Source: DASXHY01 sp035552155 (GTDB lineage: Bacteria > Verrucomicrobiota > Verrucomicrobiia > Limisphaerales > DASXHY01). Taken from it: DNA of 64,000 nt. The notes under the pieces are model-generated. The model searched no databases and was not told the origin of the DNA. It worked only from the letters and a program-made list of their open reading frames with translations. The first letter of the stretch is position 1, and every line of letters begins with the position of its first letter. Shown in pieces: positions 52,994-62,506 of this stretch. Where the stretch lies: positions 1 through 64,000 of the forward strand of contig DASZLX010000046.1 of the NCBI GenBank assembly GCA_035552155.1. The letters run 5' to 3'. The position numbers were made by a program, and so were the translations under genes.

Positions 52994-54526
52994 TTACCTG
53001 CGACTTGGGGCGTTTTGAATGGCGTTCAGCGATTGTTTGGCCATAACGCTCACGAGGTTATTCGTGGAGTCGGCAGCCCCGGTAAGTTCTGGAATCGCAA
53101 TCTTCGAATCTTTCCCGAATTGTCCCAACGCAAAGGCGCAATCCGACACCACGGTTGGGCTTGAATCGTGCAAACCCTGGATTAATGCCGGCACCGTTAC
53201 GTCCGGATGCATTTTGAGCGCCGCCAGCAGCCATGCGGCCCGGCTGCGTGTGTTCACCTGGTACAATGGATTGGTATTCGAATAAGTTAAATTGCCGAGG
53301 GCAACCGGGAAGGCGGCGCTGGCCTGCTCCGGCGTGATCTTTCCGGAAAAAATGGCATTGGCCAGCCCCGCGGCGGTGTTGTCTCGAATAAAGAAATCGT
53401 CGTTCGTCAGGGAATTCAACAATTCTGGCAAAGCCTCCGGTCCGATGCCAGCCAGCGCACTCGGCACATACCCGGGATTCTGTTCCAATAACTTTGTTAA
53501 TTTCGGAATGGCTGTTTTTCCCATGGGACCGAGCGCATCAAATCCCCACGTGGCCTGGCGGTCGGTGCTGTCCGTTGTTTTCGGGCCCGGCGTCAGATCG
53601 GCAATTAAAAAAGGCAGCGTTCTGGTCCCCATGTGGCGAATGGCTTCGTAGGCTTTATCGCGTTTGGCCTGCGGTTGGCCGAAATCAGCCTCCACCAGCC
53701 ATTCCGAAAGCCGCCGGCCTTGATAGCTCGGTTCGCTCGGGAAGAAGTTTTCTTTCACGACGAATACGCTGGTCCCAATCAACACTACACCAGCGGCAAT
53801 AACCACCGTTTTCGCTTTTGTCCACGCCATAAGTTTCAATGCTCCTTTAATGAGAGTAATCGTCGAAGCGGAAGTGGCTGCGCCTTTGGTCACCGCCAGG
53901 GCGGAAATTGACTTTGCGAGTGTGGAGGGCGCCGCCTGGACTGAATTGGCGGCAATCGCCCCCGCAATGATGGCCGACGTGGAACTCACGCCGCGCTTGG
54001 TGAAGAAGGCCCGCAATTTCTCCAGCGCCCGGCTCACCCGCTTTTTGGCGGTGTTCTCGTTTGCGCCCAGCGCCGCGCCGACTTCGCTCATGCTTTTGCC
54101 GTCGAAAAACCGCAGCACAATCGCGTGGCGGTCTTTTTCATTCAGCCGGGCCATTCCCGCGTCGAGCAAAGGAGCAATTTGCCGCCACAAATCGGGATCG
54201 CTTTCGTCGATCAATCTCTGCATGCATGCCTCCTGTTCGCGGCGCGCGCGGCGGATTTCGCTTCGCAGAAAAGTGACCGCCGTCAACCGCGCGGCCTGAT
54301 AAAGCCATCCGGAAACAATCACCCCCTGCTTCAGTTGGCGGGACTTTTTGGCGAGGATGACGAACACCGCCTGGGTGATTTCCTCAGCGTGGGCCGCATT
54401 GCCGGTATGCCGCAAGGCCACGGAAAAGACCTGATTAATGTGCCGCGCTACCAGCGTCGCAAAAGCGGTTTCCGAACCGCGTTCAGCGTATTCGCGCAAC
54501 AAACTGCTGTCATCCATTTCCTGCAT
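52994..54526 (-). CDS. ECF sigma factor fused to a membrane segment and HEAT-like C-terminal domain (3)
   Basis: This 510-residue protein starts at the ATG at 54526 (MQEMDDSSLLREYAERG); a second ATG lies at 54517. A much longer upstream frame is only the antisense of the PD40 gene junction. Sigma regions 2 (FSVALRHTGNAAHAEEITQA) and 4 (LNEKDRHAIVLRFFDGKSMS) are intact. The linker GALKLMAWTKAKTVVIAAGV holds the membrane helix. The exported tail carries HEAT-like helical repeats (AIRHMGTRTLPFLIADLTPG, ALGPMGKTAIPKLTKLLEQN, ALGQFGKDSKIAIPELTGAA). These could bind another envelope protein. Confidence 0.88.
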   Translation of the reverse strand: MQEMDDSSLLREYAERGSETAFATLVARHINQVFSVALRHTGNAAHAEEITQAVFVILAKKSRQLKQGVIVSGWLYQAARLTAVTFLRSEIRRARREQEACMQRLIDESDPDLWRQIAPLLDAGMARLNEKDRHAIVLRFFDGKSMSEVGAALGANENTAKKRVSRALEKLRAFFTKRGVSSTSAIIAGAIAANSVQAAPSTLAKSISALAVTKGAATSASTITLIKGALKLMAWTKAKTVVIAAGVVLIGTSVFVVKENFFPSEPSYQGRRLSEWLVEADFGQPQAKRDKAYEAIRHMGTRTLPFLIADLTPGPKTTDSTDRQATWGFDALGPMGKTAIPKLTKLLEQNPGYVPSALAGIGPEALPELLNSLTNDDFFIRDNTAAGLANAIFSGKITPEQASAAFPVALGNLTYSNTNPLYQVNTRSRAAWLLAALKMHPDVTVPALIQGLHDSSPTVVSDCAFALGQFGKDSKIAIPELTGAADSTNNLVSVMAKQSLNAIQNAPSRR

Positions 54527-54564
54527 CTGCCCCTTAAATGCCGCTGCCGCCGCAAAGGTGACAA

Positions 54565-56082
54565 TTATTTGACCATCGGGACGTACGTTTGCGGGTAAAC
54601 CAACTGGTAACTCACGAATGCCAGCTGCGAACTGTCCGGCGACCACGAGGGCACGTTGATTGTTCCCTGTCCGCCGAAAAGCTTGGTGAGCACGCGGATT
54701 TTTTTGTCCGCCAGCGACATCAACCGCAGCGTCACGTCCTGGTTCGCCGGGTGTCCGGTCACGCTTTTGTCGTAGGAGAGGAACACGATCCACTTTCCGT
54801 CCGGCGACGGGTGCGCGAACCAATTGTTGTAATCGTCCGACGTGACTTGTTCCTGCTCCGAACCATCGGGTTTCATGCGCCAGATTTGCATCAGGCCGGT
54901 GCGCACGGAATTGAAATAAATATATTTTCCGTCCGGCGAATAATCCGGCCCATCGTCCAATCCGGGCGCGGTGGTCAGCCGCGTTTCCGCGCCGCCCGCG
55001 GCCGGCATCGTGTAAACATCAAACTCGCCATTGCGTTGCGCGCAATACGTCAGCGTCTTGCCGTCCGGCGACCAGCCGTGCCAGTACGACGGCCCGAGCG
55101 GCGTCATTTGCCGCGCCGTTCCGCCTCCGATCGGCACGAGATAAATACGCGATTGCTTGTCGCCTTGCGAGCCATCGCTGACGGCGAGTTGTGTTCCATC
55201 TGGCGAAATGCCGTGGTCGTTGTTGCACGCCAAAGCGGGCGGCGTGTCGAGCAACACCGGCGTTCCACCGATGATCGGCAATTTGTAGATGCTGCCAGCG
55301 GTATTGAAAAAAAACGATTCTCCGTCGCGCGACCAGTTCGGCGCTTCGATATGATTGCGCGTGTGATAAACCACGGTGCGGTCGGACAGGGAGAGATTTA
55401 TCGTTTCCAAAGTGCATTCCAGCGCCGGCTCCGCTTTGGAGGGGGGCAGTTGAGTGAGCTCAACCTCGGAAAAAACGGCGGTGCTCGTGGTCTGATTATT
55501 ATGCGCGCAAACGCCCAGCCCCACGTAAAGATCCCCTTTCATCGGTACGCTCAAATAACCGCCGTCCAGTTTCAACGGCTCGCCCGGTGCGGCCACCCAA
55601 AACGAAAAATAATCACCGCGCCTTTCCAGCCGCACCTGCGTTGGCCCGGAAATTTCCGAGCGAATTTCATGGGTCGCGCCGTTTTCCGCCGCGCGATATT
55701 GCAGCGACGTCAGCCCCACGCCATGCACCGCCACATCCGCATAAGCCGAATTGGGCCCCAGGGATTGCCGCGCGAACAAACACGCCTTGCGATGCGGATC
55801 TCCATTCGTGCCGACAAATCGGACCTTCGCCGTCAAGACGAAATCGCCCGTCATCTGTTTCCACACGAAATGAAACGCGTCGTTGGCGCCCCAAATATTT
55901 CCGCCGCCGCCCGTGATGGTATATTCGCCGGTCTTGGAATTGAAATCGACCGCTCCCGCTTTGGCCGTCTCGCCCACGTCCGCCTGTTTGGAAAAAATTC
56001 CCAGATCCGATTGGGCATCGACTGCGGCCAACGAGATGAATGAGGACACAAAGAACACCAGCGAGGTGAGGGCAAGCTTCAT
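54565..56082 (-). CDS. Exported TolB/PD40-type propeller with N-terminal DUF1349-like domain
   Basis: This protein has 505 residues from the ATG at 56082, where a signal peptide starts (KLALTSLVFFVSSFISLAAV). Residues 25-220 form a concanavalin-like/DUF1349 domain (NIWGANDAFHFVWKQMTGDF, then RLERRGDYFSFWVAAPGEPL). The rest is a propeller of WD40-like PD40 repeats (GISPDGTQLAVSDGSQGDKQ, HGWSPDGKTLTYCAQRNGEF, DYSPDGKYIYFNSVRTGLMQ). It is likely periplasmic and binds glycan or protein; no catalytic motif is seen. It lies 38 bp upstream of sigma (3) on the same strand. The longer frame to 56652 is antisense to eda. Confidence 0.87.
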   Translation of the reverse strand: MKLALTSLVFFVSSFISLAAVDAQSDLGIFSKQADVGETAKAGAVDFNSKTGEYTITGGGGNIWGANDAFHFVWKQMTGDFVLTAKVRFVGTNGDPHRKACLFARQSLGPNSAYADVAVHGVGLTSLQYRAAENGATHEIRSEISGPTQVRLERRGDYFSFWVAAPGEPLKLDGGYLSVPMKGDLYVGLGVCAHNNQTTSTAVFSEVELTQLPPSKAEPALECTLETINLSLSDRTVVYHTRNHIEAPNWSRDGESFFFNTAGSIYKLPIIGGTPVLLDTPPALACNNDHGISPDGTQLAVSDGSQGDKQSRIYLVPIGGGTARQMTPLGPSYWHGWSPDGKTLTYCAQRNGEFDVYTMPAAGGAETRLTTAPGLDDGPDYSPDGKYIYFNSVRTGLMQIWRMKPDGSEQEQVTSDDYNNWFAHPSPDGKWIVFLSYDKSVTGHPANQDVTLRLMSLADKKIRVLTKLFGGQGTINVPSWSPDSSQLAFVSYQLVYPQTYVPMVK

Positions 56083-56227
56083 GCGCGCAGTAAAAATGAA
56101 ATCCGGGAGGTTGAAAAGCCTTTTGCGCGGCGGCATTACCCCGGAGCGCCGGCGTCTCGTCGGCAAGGAGTCGTCCGCAAAATTTTCTCGCTCAACCCGC
56201 CAAATCTCACCAGACTCCCGCGCCCTT

Positions 56228-56881
56228 ATGTCAGAAGAGATTTTCCAGCGAATCGCCGAACTTGGCGTTGTCCCTGTCATCGCCATCGAAAATGCGGATG
56301 CCGCGATTCCCCTGGCCGACGCGCTGATCGCCGGAGGACTGCCGGTGGTTGAAATCACCTTTCGCACCGCTGCCGCCACGGAAGTCATTCGCAAAATCGC
56401 GAAAGAACGTCCGCAGTTGCTCGTCGGCGCCGGCACTGTTCTCACCGCTGCGAATCTTGAAGCCGCCCAATCCGCTGGGGCCGCCTTCGCCGTCGCGCCC
56501 GGCTTGAATCCGCAAACCGTAAAACAAGCCCGGGCGATGGGCCTTCCTTTCCTGCCCGGAATCGCGACGCCCAGCGACATCGAGCTTGGCCTGAGCCTGG
56601 GCTGCAAATTCCTGAAATTTTTCCCCGCCGAAGCCAACGGCGGCGTCGCCATGCTCCAAGCCCTCTCTGGGCCTTACCAACCCACCGGCCTCCGTTTCAT
56701 GCCGACGGGCGGCGTGACTCCGGCAAATTTGGAATCCTACCTCAAACTCGACACCGTCGCCGCAGTCGGTGGCACTTGGATTGCCAAAAAAGAAGATTTA
56801 GCCAACGGTAATTGGGATGACGTCCGCACTCGCTGCCAGACCGCGCGGGAAATTGTGACGAAGACGCGCGAGAAACCCTAA
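56228..56881 (+). CDS. eda: KDPG/KHG aldolase
   Basis: Eda cleaves 2-keto-3-deoxy-6-phosphogluconate to pyruvate and glyceraldehyde-3-phosphate. The 217-residue TIM-barrel protein has VVEITFRTAAATEVIRKIAK with the catalytic Glu, LLVGAGTVLTAANLEAAQSA, and KFLKFFPAEANGGVAML with the Schiff-base Lys. The phosphate-binding end is FMPTGGVTPANLESYLKL. I start at the ATG at 56228. With zwf and pgl it supports an Entner-Doudoroff pathway. It is divergent from the PD40 gene. Confidence 0.96.
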   Translation: MSEEIFQRIAELGVVPVIAIENADAAIPLADALIAGGLPVVEITFRTAAATEVIRKIAKERPQLLVGAGTVLTAANLEAAQSAGAAFAVAPGLNPQTVKQARAMGLPFLPGIATPSDIELGLSLGCKFLKFFPAEANGGVAMLQALSGPYQPTGLRFMPTGGVTPANLESYLKLDTVAAVGGTWIAKKEDLANGNWDDVRTRCQTAREIVTKTREKP

Positions 56882-57104
56882 CGCCAATAAAGGAGCGCAA
56901 AAGTCCGCCAGGTTTTGGACTGCGGCGGCCCTCCTCCGCTTACCCCGCGTTGGTTCCATTGTGAAGGCAACTGGCGAGCTTCCCGAGATCTTTCGGTGCC
57001 TGTTTCTCGCTAGCCATATGGAGCGTCCTACACCCGTTTCTGGGTTTTTCACTCCATAGCCGTACCCGGGCATAACGCCCACCATGACATCCATTGACGA
57101 TTAA

Positions 57105-60100
57105 ATGAGCACGGATGCCACCACCGCATCGGCGCAACCCGCCGGGCTTTCCACCGCCAAACAGGCCTTGCTGTCCAAATGGCTGCGTGGCGGTGGTGCG
57201 AGCGCCGGCAGCGCGGCGGAAAAACCCATCCCCCGCCGGCAAGGTCCCGGCCCGGTGCTGCTTTCGGTCGAACAACAGCGGATTTGGTTCTTCAACCAGT
57301 TGGAGCCGGACAGCCCGCTCTACAACATGCCCATCGCCTCGCGCGTGCGTGGGCCGCTGGACCCGCAGGCTCTGCAACAAGCGATGGATCTGGTCGTCGC
57401 ACGCCACGAAGCCTTGCGGACTCGATTTACCATCCAGGAATCGGTGCAAACCATCGATGCCCCGTCCCCTGTGCCGATGCTGGCCATCGACCTGCGGGAA
57501 TTTCCCTTCGCGCAGCGCGAGGCGGAAGCAAAACGCCTCCTCGAGGCGGAAGCCAAACGCCCGTTCGATTTATCGCGCGACCTCATGGTTCGCACCGCGC
57601 TCGTCCGCCTGGATGAGCAGGATTGGATTTTCTTCGTGCTCATGCATCACATCGCCTCCGACGATTGGTCCTGGCGCGTGTTTTGCAACGAAGTCGCCGC
57701 CGCTTACGGCGCCCTCATCGCTAATCGCAAACCCGAATTGCCCGAACCCCCCATTCAATACGGCGATTTTGCGGTGTGGCAAAAAGATGCGTTGCGCAGC
57801 GAGGCGTTGGAAAAGCAACTCGTTTATTGGCGCAAGCAATTGCAGGGCGCGCCCGCCGTGTTGGAACTGCCTGCCGACCACCCGCGCCCGGCTTCGCAGA
57901 CATTTCGCGGCGCGTGTGAATGGCTCCGGCTTCCTCCGGACGTGACCCAAAAGCTGAACGTCCTCGGCCAGAGCGGCGGCTTCACTCCCTTCATGATTTT
58001 GCTCGCCGGCTTTCAAACGCTCATCCACCGCTACACCGGCCTGGAGGACATTGTGGTCGGCTCACCCGTGGCCGGCCGCACGCGCGGCTGCCTGGAAAAA
58101 GTCATCGGCCTCTTCGTCAACATGCTGGCGTTGAGAACGAAACTCGACGGCAACCCGGGTTTTTTTGAATTGCTGCACCGCACGCAAACCACCGTCCTCG
58201 AAGCGCTCGCCCATCAGGAATTGCCCTTTGAAAAACTGGTCGAGGAATTGCAACCGCAGCGCAGCGCGAGTTATTCGCCCCTTATTCAGGTCATGTTCGC
58301 CTTGCAGGATGAACTGTCGGACAATTTGAAATTACCCGGCCTCGCCACCGCGGGGTTTCCGGTTGATCCCGGCACCGCCAAGTTCGATTTGACGTTCACG
58401 ATTGTAAAAAGCGGCTCCCATCTCGATTGCTGCGCGGAGTTCAATGCCGATTTGTTCGAGGCGGCCACTGTGCGCCGCATGCTCGCTCATTACCGAAAAT
58501 TGCTCGAGAGCATCGCTGCGAATCCCGACCAGTGCCTCTCGGATATCCCGCTGCTTACCGATGCCGAGCAAAAACAAATCCTCGTTGACTGGAACCAAAC
58601 CTCCGCGGATTTCCCGCGCGCCCAATGCGTCCACGACCTGTTTGCCACGCAAGCCGCCGCCACACCCAAATCCGTCGCGGTCGTTTTCGGCACGGAATCG
58701 TTCACTTACGAGGAACTCAACTGGCGTGCGAACCAATTGGCGCAGCATTTGAAATTTCTCGGCATCGGGGCGGAAAGCCTCGTGGCCGTGAGCATGGAGC
58801 GCTCGCTTGAAATGGTGGTCGCGCTGCTGGGAATACTCAAAGCCGGCGCGGCGTACGTGCCGCTGGACCCGTCCTTTCCCGCCGACCGCCTCCGCTTCAT
58901 GCTGGAAGACAGCAAAGCCGCGCTGCTCCTGACCCGCTCGGGCGAGAAGGAACGCCTCGGCGAACTGGCGAAAAATATTCGCGCCCTCTGCCTCGATACG
59001 GATTGGCGCCTCATCTGCGAAGAACGGGACGAGAATCCGCGGGTGGAAATGACACCCGAAAATCTTGCCTACGTCATTTACACGTCCGGTTCCACGGGCT
59101 GGCCCAAGGGCGTGCAAATCCCGCACCGCGCCGTCGTCAATTTTCTTCATTCGATGCGCCGCGAGCCCGGGTTGACCGCGGCGGACACGTTGTTGTCCGT
59201 TACCAGCATTTCGTTCGACATTGCCGCGCTTGAAATTTTCCTGCCGCTGACCGTGGGCGCGCGTCTCGTGCTGGCCGGTTCGGACGATGTTTACGACGCC
59301 GCGCGCATGAAAGCGTTGATTCGCGCCAGTCGCGCCAGCGTCATGCAAGCCACGCCGTCCTTCTGGCAATTTCTCATCGAGTCCGATTGGTTCGGCGATC
59401 GCCGGATGAAAATTCTCTGCGGTGGCGAAGCGCTCTCGCGCGAACTGGCCGACAAATTATTGGAGCGGGCAGGGGAGGTTTGGAATCTTTACGGCCCCAC
59501 CGAAACCACCATTTGGTCCACGCTCGGGAAAATCACGCCCGGAACCGAACCAATTTCCATCGGCCGCCCGATCGCGAACACCCAAATCTACCTGCTCGAT
59601 TCGCACCTGCAGCCCGTGCCGGTCGGAATTCCCGGCGAACTCCACATTGGCGGCGACGGCCTGGCGCGCGGTTATCTGAATCGCCCGCAACTCACCGAAG
59701 AAAAATTTATTCCCAATCCGTTCCCGGTTCCTTCGGATGAAGAATGCAATCACCCCGTTGCGGGATCTTTTTCCCAAGCTGGAACAACTTCTCCCTCTCC
59801 CATTTTATCGCGCCGTAGCATAGCGAAGGCGGACGGATGGGTGAGGGCCGGGGCTGGTGGTGAGGGCTCCCCCCGCCTCTACAAAACCGGCGATATCGCC
59901 CGCTACCGCCCGGACGGCGCCATCGAGTGCCTTGGCCGCAACGATTTTCAAGTGAAGCTCCGTGGTCACCGCATTGACCTCGGCGAAATCGAATCCGCCC
60001 TGCGCCAGTTTCCCAACGTCCGCGACGCCGTGGTAGTGCTCCGCGAAGATGAGCGCCATCAAAAATGTCTCGCGGCTTATTTGCTCCGCTCCGCGCACCC

Positions 60101-60659
60101 TTCGCCCGATGCCGGCATGCTCCAGGCGTTTCTGCGAAAGAAACTGCCCGATTACATGATGCCCGCCGCGTTCGTCGTGTTGGAAAAATTCCCGCTGACT
60201 CCCAACGGCAAAATCAACCGCCAGGCCATGCCGGCGCCGGCGTCCAACTGCGAGCGGCCCAAACAGTCCTTTACTCCCCCGCGCACTCCGGCCGAGGAAA
60301 CTTTGGCCAAAATCTGGCGCGACCTGTTGCACCAGCCGGAAATCGGCATCGACGATAATTTCTTCGAAAGCGGCGGACACTCGCTGCTCGCCATGCAATT
60401 GATGGCTCGTGTGCGCAAGGAATTCTCGGCGGAACTTTCGCTGCGAAATATTTTCGAAGCCCCCACCATCGCGGAACTCGCGAATATCCTGGCGCGCAAG
60501 CCAGAAGAGCCGGCGCGGGAAATCGCGCCTCCGCTTCCCCGCCCGCGCCTCTCGCCGGAGCAAGCCCTCGAATTATTGGACAAGCTGGATGAACTTTCCG
60601 ACTCCGAGGTGGACTCGTTGCTGCAACAGGTGTCAGTCGAATCAGGAGACAAATTATGA
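57105..60659 (+). CDS. Nonribosomal peptide synthetase module, C-A-PCP, predicted glycine
   Basis: This 1184-residue single module has a condensation domain at about 45-480 with MHHIASDDW (H181, H182, D186). An adenylation domain lies at about 515-1010 (YVIYTSGSTGWPKGV, NLYGPTETTIWSTL, YKTGDIARYRPDG). A carrier domain follows with S1093 in ESGGHSLLA. The ten pocket residues, read by alignment to GrsA by eye, are D-I-L-Q-L-G-L-I-W-K, a published glycine code. Residues near 877-921, between core motifs A6 and A7, are an insert encoded by a GC-rich repeat. As the first module starts with a C domain, it may take an acyl or upstream peptidyl donor. The stop overlaps the next gene (ATGA). Confidence 0.93.
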   Translation: MSTDATTASAQPAGLSTAKQALLSKWLRGGGASAGSAAEKPIPRRQGPGPVLLSVEQQRIWFFNQLEPDSPLYNMPIASRVRGPLDPQALQQAMDLVVARHEALRTRFTIQESVQTIDAPSPVPMLAIDLREFPFAQREAEAKRLLEAEAKRPFDLSRDLMVRTALVRLDEQDWIFFVLMHHIASDDWSWRVFCNEVAAAYGALIANRKPELPEPPIQYGDFAVWQKDALRSEALEKQLVYWRKQLQGAPAVLELPADHPRPASQTFRGACEWLRLPPDVTQKLNVLGQSGGFTPFMILLAGFQTLIHRYTGLEDIVVGSPVAGRTRGCLEKVIGLFVNMLALRTKLDGNPGFFELLHRTQTTVLEALAHQELPFEKLVEELQPQRSASYSPLIQVMFALQDELSDNLKLPGLATAGFPVDPGTAKFDLTFTIVKSGSHLDCCAEFNADLFEAATVRRMLAHYRKLLESIAANPDQCLSDIPLLTDAEQKQILVDWNQTSADFPRAQCVHDLFATQAAATPKSVAVVFGTESFTYEELNWRANQLAQHLKFLGIGAESLVAVSMERSLEMVVALLGILKAGAAYVPLDPSFPADRLRFMLEDSKAALLLTRSGEKERLGELAKNIRALCLDTDWRLICEERDENPRVEMTPENLAYVIYTSGSTGWPKGVQIPHRAVVNFLHSMRREPGLTAADTLLSVTSISFDIAALEIFLPLTVGARLVLAGSDDVYDAARMKALIRASRASVMQATPSFWQFLIESDWFGDRRMKILCGGEALSRELADKLLERAGEVWNLYGPTETTIWSTLGKITPGTEPISIGRPIANTQIYLLDSHLQPVPVGIPGELHIGGDGLARGYLNRPQLTEEKFIPNPFPVPSDEECNHPVAGSFSQAGTTSPSPILSRRSIAKADGWVRAGAGGEGSPRLYKTGDIARYRPDGAIECLGRNDFQVKLRGHRIDLGEIESALRQFPNVRDAVVVLREDERHQKCLAAYLLRSAHPSPDAGMLQAFLRKKLPDYMMPAAFVVLEKFPLTPNGKINRQAMPAPASNCERPKQSFTPPRTPAEETLAKIWRDLLHQPEIGIDDNFFESGGHSLLAMQLMARVRKEFSAELSLRNIFEAPTIAELANILARKPEEPAREIAPPLPRPRLSPEQALELLDKLDELSDSEVDSLLQQVSVESGDKL
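59790..59870. repeat. GC-rich repeat-like insert inside the NRPS adenylation domain
   Basis: The stretch from ctccctctcccatttt to ggccggggctggtggtgagg adds codons not expected between A6 and A7. ctctccc and gggtgaggg are near-inverse words at its ends. It looks like a dispersed repeat that landed in frame, but no second copy is in this window. Confidence 0.55.
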
Positions 60660-62506
60660 CCCCGTCCCATCGCCACAATGTCCTTCAACAGTTCGAACGC
60701 CAGGTCGAGCGCGAACCAAACGCTCTCGCCGTCGCGTCCGCGCACGGGCAATTGACCTATCGCGAACTCGATGACCTCGCCAACGACCTCGCCGTCCAGC
60801 TCCGTGCGCGCGGCATCGGCCCGGAAATCGTCGTCGGCCTGTGCGTCCCGCGCTCGCCCGCCACGCTTGTCGGCGCGCTCGCTATTTTCAAGGCCGGCGG
60901 CGCCTACCTGCCCGTTGATCCCACCGAGCCCGAGGCCCGGTTGAATTTCATGTTCGGCGACGCCGGCGTCTCCGTGGTCGTGACGGAAAACTCGTTGAAA
61001 GAAAAAATGTCCGGCGCCAATCGACAGGTCATCGCCGTGGACGAAATGGGCCGCTTGTCGGAGTGCCGGGCATCCGCTCGGCCTGATGCAGCGCCCGTCG
61101 CCGTGATGGATCCCAAAACCCTCGCCTACGTTATTTACACTTCCGGTTCCACCGGCACACCCAAAGGCGTGGAGATCGCGCAGGAAAGTTTGTCCAATCT
61201 CGTTGCCTGGCATCAAAGCGCCTTCAATGTGATTCCGTTCGACCGCGCCAGTTGCGTCGCTCGCGTCGGCTTCGATGCCGCCGTCTGGGAAATCTGGCCC
61301 TACCTCACGGCCGGGGCGAGTTTGCACATTCCGGACGAGGAAAAACTGAAAGACCCCGAAGCCTTTCAATCCTGGCTGGTCGCGCAAGGCATCACCATCA
61401 GCTTTGTCCCCACACCCATGGCCGAGCGATTGCTTGCGCTGCGCTGGCCCGCCAATAACTCGTTGCGCATGATGCTCACCGGCGGCGACACCTTGCACGT
61501 TTTTCCGCCCTCGGATTTGCCGTTCCTTTTGGTCAACAACTACGGGCCCACCGAATGCGCCGTCGTGGCCACGTCCGGATTGGTGCCGCCGCAACGGACG
61601 GAAAATCGCCTGCCGTCCATTGGCCGGCCCATTGCCAACACGCGGGTTTATCTGCTCGACGACGCCATGCGCGAAGTCCCCCCCGGCACGCCCGGGGAAA
61701 TTTACATCGGCGGCCTCGGCGTCGCGCGCGGCTACCGCAACCGTCCCGAACTGACTGCCGAACGATTTCTTCCCAATCCTTTTGACGGCGATTCCAGCCT
61801 CCGTTTTTTCAAAACCGGTGATTGCGCCCAGGCGCTGCCCGATGGACAACTCGCCTTCCTCGGGCGTTTTGATGAACAAATCAAAATCCGTGGCTTCCGC
61901 ATCGAGCCGAATGAAATCGTCGCCGCGCTCAACGAACATCCCGCCGTGTCGCAAAGCGTTGTCGTTGCCCGTGAACTCGCGGAAGGCGACAACCGCCTGG
62001 TCGCGTATTTCGTTCCGCGCGCCGGTCGCATCGCCACCGTGAGCGAACTGCGTGATTTTCTCGGCGCCCGCCTGCCGGCCTACATGGTTCCCGCCATGTA
62101 TGTCACGCTCGACACCGTGCCGCTCACGCCGAATGGCAAGGTGGATCGCGCCTCGTTGCCCGCGCCCGATGCTTCCAATCTCCTGGGCGAAGATGTCTTT
62201 CACGCCCCGCGCACAGAAGTCGAGCAAGCCGTCGCCGGAATTCTCGCGCCGCTGCTCGGCGTCGAAAAAGTCGATGTCGAAGCCAATTTCTTCTCGCTCG
62301 GTGGCCATTCATTGCTGGGCATCCAGCTCATTTCCCGCGTGCGCGATAGTCTCGGCGTCGAGCTTTCGTTGCGAACAGTATTTGAAGCGCCGAGCGTCGC
62401 GGAACTGTCCGCCGAAATCGAGCGCCTCCTGTGCGCGAAACTCGAGTCCATGAGCGAAGAAGAAGTACAACGCACGTTGGGCCTCGCCGAAAAGGCCCAA
62501 CCGTGA
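60656..62506 (+). CDS. Stand-alone adenylation-PCP didomain, predicted leucine
   Basis: This 616-residue protein has an A domain at about 1-510 (YVIYTSGSTGTPKGV, NNYGPTECAVVAT, FFKTGDCAQALPDGQ) and a carrier domain with S552 in SLGGHSLLG. It has no condensation domain. The pocket code read by eye is D-A-W-F-L-G-N-V-V-K, a published leucine code. A-PCP didomains next to a P450 (for example NovH/NovI) load an amino acid that the P450 hydroxylates while it is carrier-bound. It overlaps the C-A-PCP gene by four bases and the P450 gene by four bases, so all three are co-translated. How the leucine reaches the next C domain is not shown. Confidence 0.93.
   Translation: MTPSHRHNVLQQFERQVEREPNALAVASAHGQLTYRELDDLANDLAVQLRARGIGPEIVVGLCVPRSPATLVGALAIFKAGGAYLPVDPTEPEARLNFMFGDAGVSVVVTENSLKEKMSGANRQVIAVDEMGRLSECRASARPDAAPVAVMDPKTLAYVIYTSGSTGTPKGVEIAQESLSNLVAWHQSAFNVIPFDRASCVARVGFDAAVWEIWPYLTAGASLHIPDEEKLKDPEAFQSWLVAQGITISFVPTPMAERLLALRWPANNSLRMMLTGGDTLHVFPPSDLPFLLVNNYGPTECAVVATSGLVPPQRTENRLPSIGRPIANTRVYLLDDAMREVPPGTPGEIYIGGLGVARGYRNRPELTAERFLPNPFDGDSSLRFFKTGDCAQALPDGQLAFLGRFDEQIKIRGFRIEPNEIVAALNEHPAVSQSVVVARELAEGDNRLVAYFVPRAGRIATVSELRDFLGARLPAYMVPAMYVTLDTVPLTPNGKVDRASLPAPDASNLLGEDVFHAPRTEVEQAVAGILAPLLGVEKVDVEANFFSLGGHSLLGIQLISRVRDSLGVELSLRTVFEAPSVAELSAEIERLLCAKLESMSEEEVQRTLGLAEKAQP

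Noticed and set aside
56083..56652. N-terminal extension of the PD40 gene
   Set aside because: The added 190 codons are antisense to eda, and a signal peptide starts exactly at the ATG at 56082.
60152..62308. 718-codon open frame on the minus strand
   Set aside because: It is fully antisense to the NRPS and A-PCP genes, whose motifs are clear. Long antisense frames are expected in GC-rich coding DNA.
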